Source: Endomicrobium sp. (GTDB lineage: Bacteria > Elusimicrobiota > Endomicrobiia > Endomicrobiales > Endomicrobiaceae). Taken from it: a stretch of 15,907 nucleotides of DNA. This document shows positions 14,987 through 15,907 of the stretch, one piece after another; position 1 is the stretch's first letter, and each line of letters opens with the position of its first letter. The DNA is taken from NCBI GenBank assembly GCA_031264895.1, contig JAISDI010000136.1:1-15907 (forward strand), in the 5' to 3' direction. The translations under genes and the position numbers were made by a program. The notes under the pieces are model-generated. The model did not search any database. It had not been told where the DNA came from and was given only the letters and a program-made list of their open reading frames with translations.

Positions 14987-15030
14987 TTAGTAATGAGTAG
15001 TTAGTAATTAGTAATTAACGACAGAAAAAA
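14984..15030. repeat. Partial MITE-like element end
   Basis: TAATTAGTAATGAGTAGTTAG begins at the four-helix-bundle stop codon, followed by two more TAGTAATTA units and TAACGACAG. That tail resembles the CGACAAAA that follows the left end in copies D and E. The rest of the element is missing; copy D begins at 15033. It may be a truncated copy into which or next to which D inserted. This and the next two copies occupy the 351 bases between genes. Confidence 0.6.
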
Positions 15031-15032
15031 GA

Positions 15033-15131
15033 TAATTAGTAATGAGTAATTGCCGACAAAATGTTCGCGAAAGCGAACCTCTTAATTTGCGCGAAAGCGC
15101 TCCTAAATTACTAATTACTCATTACTAATTA
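15033..15131 (-). repeat. MITE-like element copy D (best preserved)
   Basis: This 99-bp unit is bounded by perfect 19-bp terminal inverted repeats, TAATTAGTAATGAGTAATT (15033-15051) and AATTACTCATTACTAATTA (15113-15131). Inside are two GAAA-capped hairpins: GTTCGC-GAAA-GCGAAC (15063-15078) and GCGC-GAAA-GCGC (15089-15100). GAAA is a GNRA tetraloop in RNA, so the unit would fold well when transcribed. No coding capacity. A clear target-site duplication is not visible because the surroundings are AT-rich and related. Confidence 0.85.
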
Positions 15132-15155
15132 ATAATTAATATAAATAATTAGTAG

Positions 15156-15184
15156 TTGAAAATATATTACATAAAAGTTAAAAT
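15156..15184 (+). promoter_or_regulatory. Possible promoter upstream of copy E and the PC4 gene
   Basis: TTGAAA (15156-15161) and TAAAAT (15179-15184) are spaced by 17 bases, between copies D and E. If used, the PC4 transcript would have a leader near 145 nt including both hairpins of copy E. AT-rich sequence makes chance matches common, so this is tentative. Confidence 0.3.
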
Positions 15185-15210
15185 GGTATGCAAATAAACA
15201 CATAAAAAGA

Positions 15211-15317
15211 TAATTAGCAGGTAATTATTAACGACAAAACGTTTGCGCAGGCAAACCTATTGAAATTGCGCGAAGCGCTCTTAAAATTACTAATTACTCA
15301 TTACTAATTACTAATTA
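15211..15317 (-). repeat. MITE-like element copy E
   Basis: The left end is degenerate (TAATTAGCAGGTAATTATTA) and the right end good (TACTCATTACTAATTACTAA). Hairpin 1 is GTTTGC-gcag-GCAAAC (15241-15256) and hairpin 2 GCGC-gaa-GCGC (15268-15278). Orientation matches copies C and D. It ends about 20 bases before the PC4 gene start and forms its leader. Confidence 0.8.
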
Positions 15318-15337
15318 ATAAAACAGGGAGGATTTTT

Positions 15338-15571
15338 ATGGCTGAAAAAGTAAAAACCGAAATCAAATTCGAAATCGTAAAAAGCGTCGGCATTATTTCC
15401 GAAGGCAGCAAAGGCTGGAAAAAAGAACTCAATATTATTAAATGGAATGACCGCGATCCGAAATATGACTTGCGCGACTGGGCTCCAGACCGTACAAAAA
15501 TGGGTAAAGGCATTACTTTGACAAAAGAAGAAGTTGCAAAATTAAAAGAACTTTTAGCCTCAGCCGAATAA
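15338..15571 (+). CDS. YdbC/PC4-type single-stranded-DNA-binding protein
   Basis: This 77-aa protein is the bacterial YdbC form of the PC4 (p15) domain, known from Lactococcus lactis YdbC to bind single-stranded DNA as a homodimer. Visible are FEIVKSVGIISEGSKGWKKE, LNIIKWNDRDPKYDLRDW, APDRTKMGKGITLTKEE and a C-terminal helix VAKLKELL. Length and all blocks fit the family. A role in transcription, replication or repair is inferred from PC4. The ATG is preceded by CAGGGAGG (15323-15330), and the leader contains repeat copy E. Codon use is like the core genes, unlike the four-helix-bundle gene that shares its leader. Confidence 0.92.
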   Translation: MAEKVKTEIKFEIVKSVGIISEGSKGWKKELNIIKWNDRDPKYDLRDWAPDRTKMGKGITLTKEEVAKLKELLASAE

Positions 15572-15689
15572 CGCAAGCGCACGGCAAGTTATAATAGTGT
15601 CTTTCTAAAAAACTTAAAAAATTATTTGTACGGCATCCGTGTTGCCGTTCCGTTGTTTGTTGTCTCAATGCCAAATCTTATAAAAAATG

Positions 15690-15729
15690 AATGAATGGGC
15701 GCGATATATGAGCGTCCATTCATTTTTTC
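15690..15729 (+). terminator. Rho-independent terminator downstream of the PC4 gene
   Basis: ATGAATGGGCGC (15691-15702) pairs with GCGTCCATTCAT (15712-15723) through twelve pairs including one G-T, with loop GATATATGA, then TTTTTTC. An A-run lies just before the left arm (AAAAAATG, 15683-15690), so it could also end transcription from the other strand. It lies about 120 bases past the PC4 stop. The rest of 15572-15878 shows a TATAAT at 15590-15595, a small CGGCA/TGCCG hairpin (15631-15647) and no gene. Confidence 0.8.
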
Positions 15730-15878
15730 TATGAGGCCGGTACAAATTCTACCGCACAGATCGCTGCGCTGATGTCCATTTTCGGTAATTATTTCTATAC
15801 TATAAAAATACCATCCTATAACCTGACTTCAACTTTTTAGCGCCACCATAAATTCCCAGTCTTTTTTTTCTTTTGTCG

Positions 15879-15907
15879 TAAAATTCCCATCCTGTGGAGG
15901 GGTGGCA
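15879..15907 (+). repeat. Start of a dispersed AATTCCCAT..TGTGGAGGGGTGG repeat
   Basis: TAAAATTCCCAT then CCTGTGGA matches 18 of 20 bases of the block at 5252-5271, and continues GGGGTGGCA until the window ends. A shorter TAAATTCCCA at 15849-15858 may be a broken copy. The repeat is cut by the window edge, so its length is unknown. Confidence 0.55.

Noticed and set aside
14241..15320. CRISPR array
   Set aside because: The repeated TAATTAG/CTAATTA units are inverted, irregular in spacing and lie at element ends; there are no uniform repeats with unique spacers and no cas genes.

Overview
The window is a gene-dense, AT-rich bacterial chromosome segment. Every recognisable protein gene lies on the + strand. 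Gene content and style fit a Gram-negative-type bacterium: a type-I signal peptidase II, an MsbA-like exporter, strong AGGAGG-type ribosome sites, and codon use favouring AAA, GAA, CTT and GCC/GCG. The mix of short repeats, a YdbC/PC4 gene and a free-standing S23-type four-helix-bundle gene suggests Elusimicrobiota (Endomicrobium-like). That placement is an impression from gene style, with no marker gene to prove it.

Layout. (1) 47-5140: an apparent operon of yggS, proC, a DUF167 gene, ileS and lspA with overlaps or very short gaps, covering PLP homeostasis, proline synthesis, isoleucyl-tRNA synthesis and lipoprotein maturation. (2) 5134-5360: a repeat element (copy A) that carries the lspA stop codon and contains a second inserted repeat. 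(3) 5422-6731: a YycJ-type metallo-beta-lactamase-fold protein overlapping a hypoxanthine/uracil-DNA glycosylase. (4) 6769-7073: a self-contained transcription unit for a 49-aa zinc-ribbon protein, with a good promoter and a strong terminator. (5) 7104-11561: tex, an MsbA-type ABC exporter and yajQ, closely spaced. (6) 11738-14247: a good promoter, then a REC-GAF response regulator coupled to an RlmD-type 23S rRNA methyltransferase. (7) 14241-15320: an accessory patch of MITE-like elements, a divergent second copy of the rlmD 3' end, and an S23-type four-helix-bundle gene with foreign-looking codon use. (8) 15338-15571: a YdbC/PC4 single-stranded-DNA-binding gene. A terminator follows, and the window ends in the start of another dispersed repeat.

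The core regions are ordinary. The part worth attention is 14131-15337. It holds four full or partial copies of an element with terminal inverted repeats and two internal hairpins; a fifth copy lies after lspA. One hairpin shows a compensatory C-G to T-A change between copies. Four reading frames (three genes and the rlmD-tail duplicate) end exactly at an element boundary. The 117-bp 3' end of rlmD is repeated downstream at about 86% identity. The 5' leader of the PC4 gene is repeated in front of the four-helix-bundle gene. These features look like a recombination or insertion hot spot at the 3' end of rlmD. No transposase, integrase, reverse transcriptase, CRISPR array, rRNA or tRNA gene is visible.
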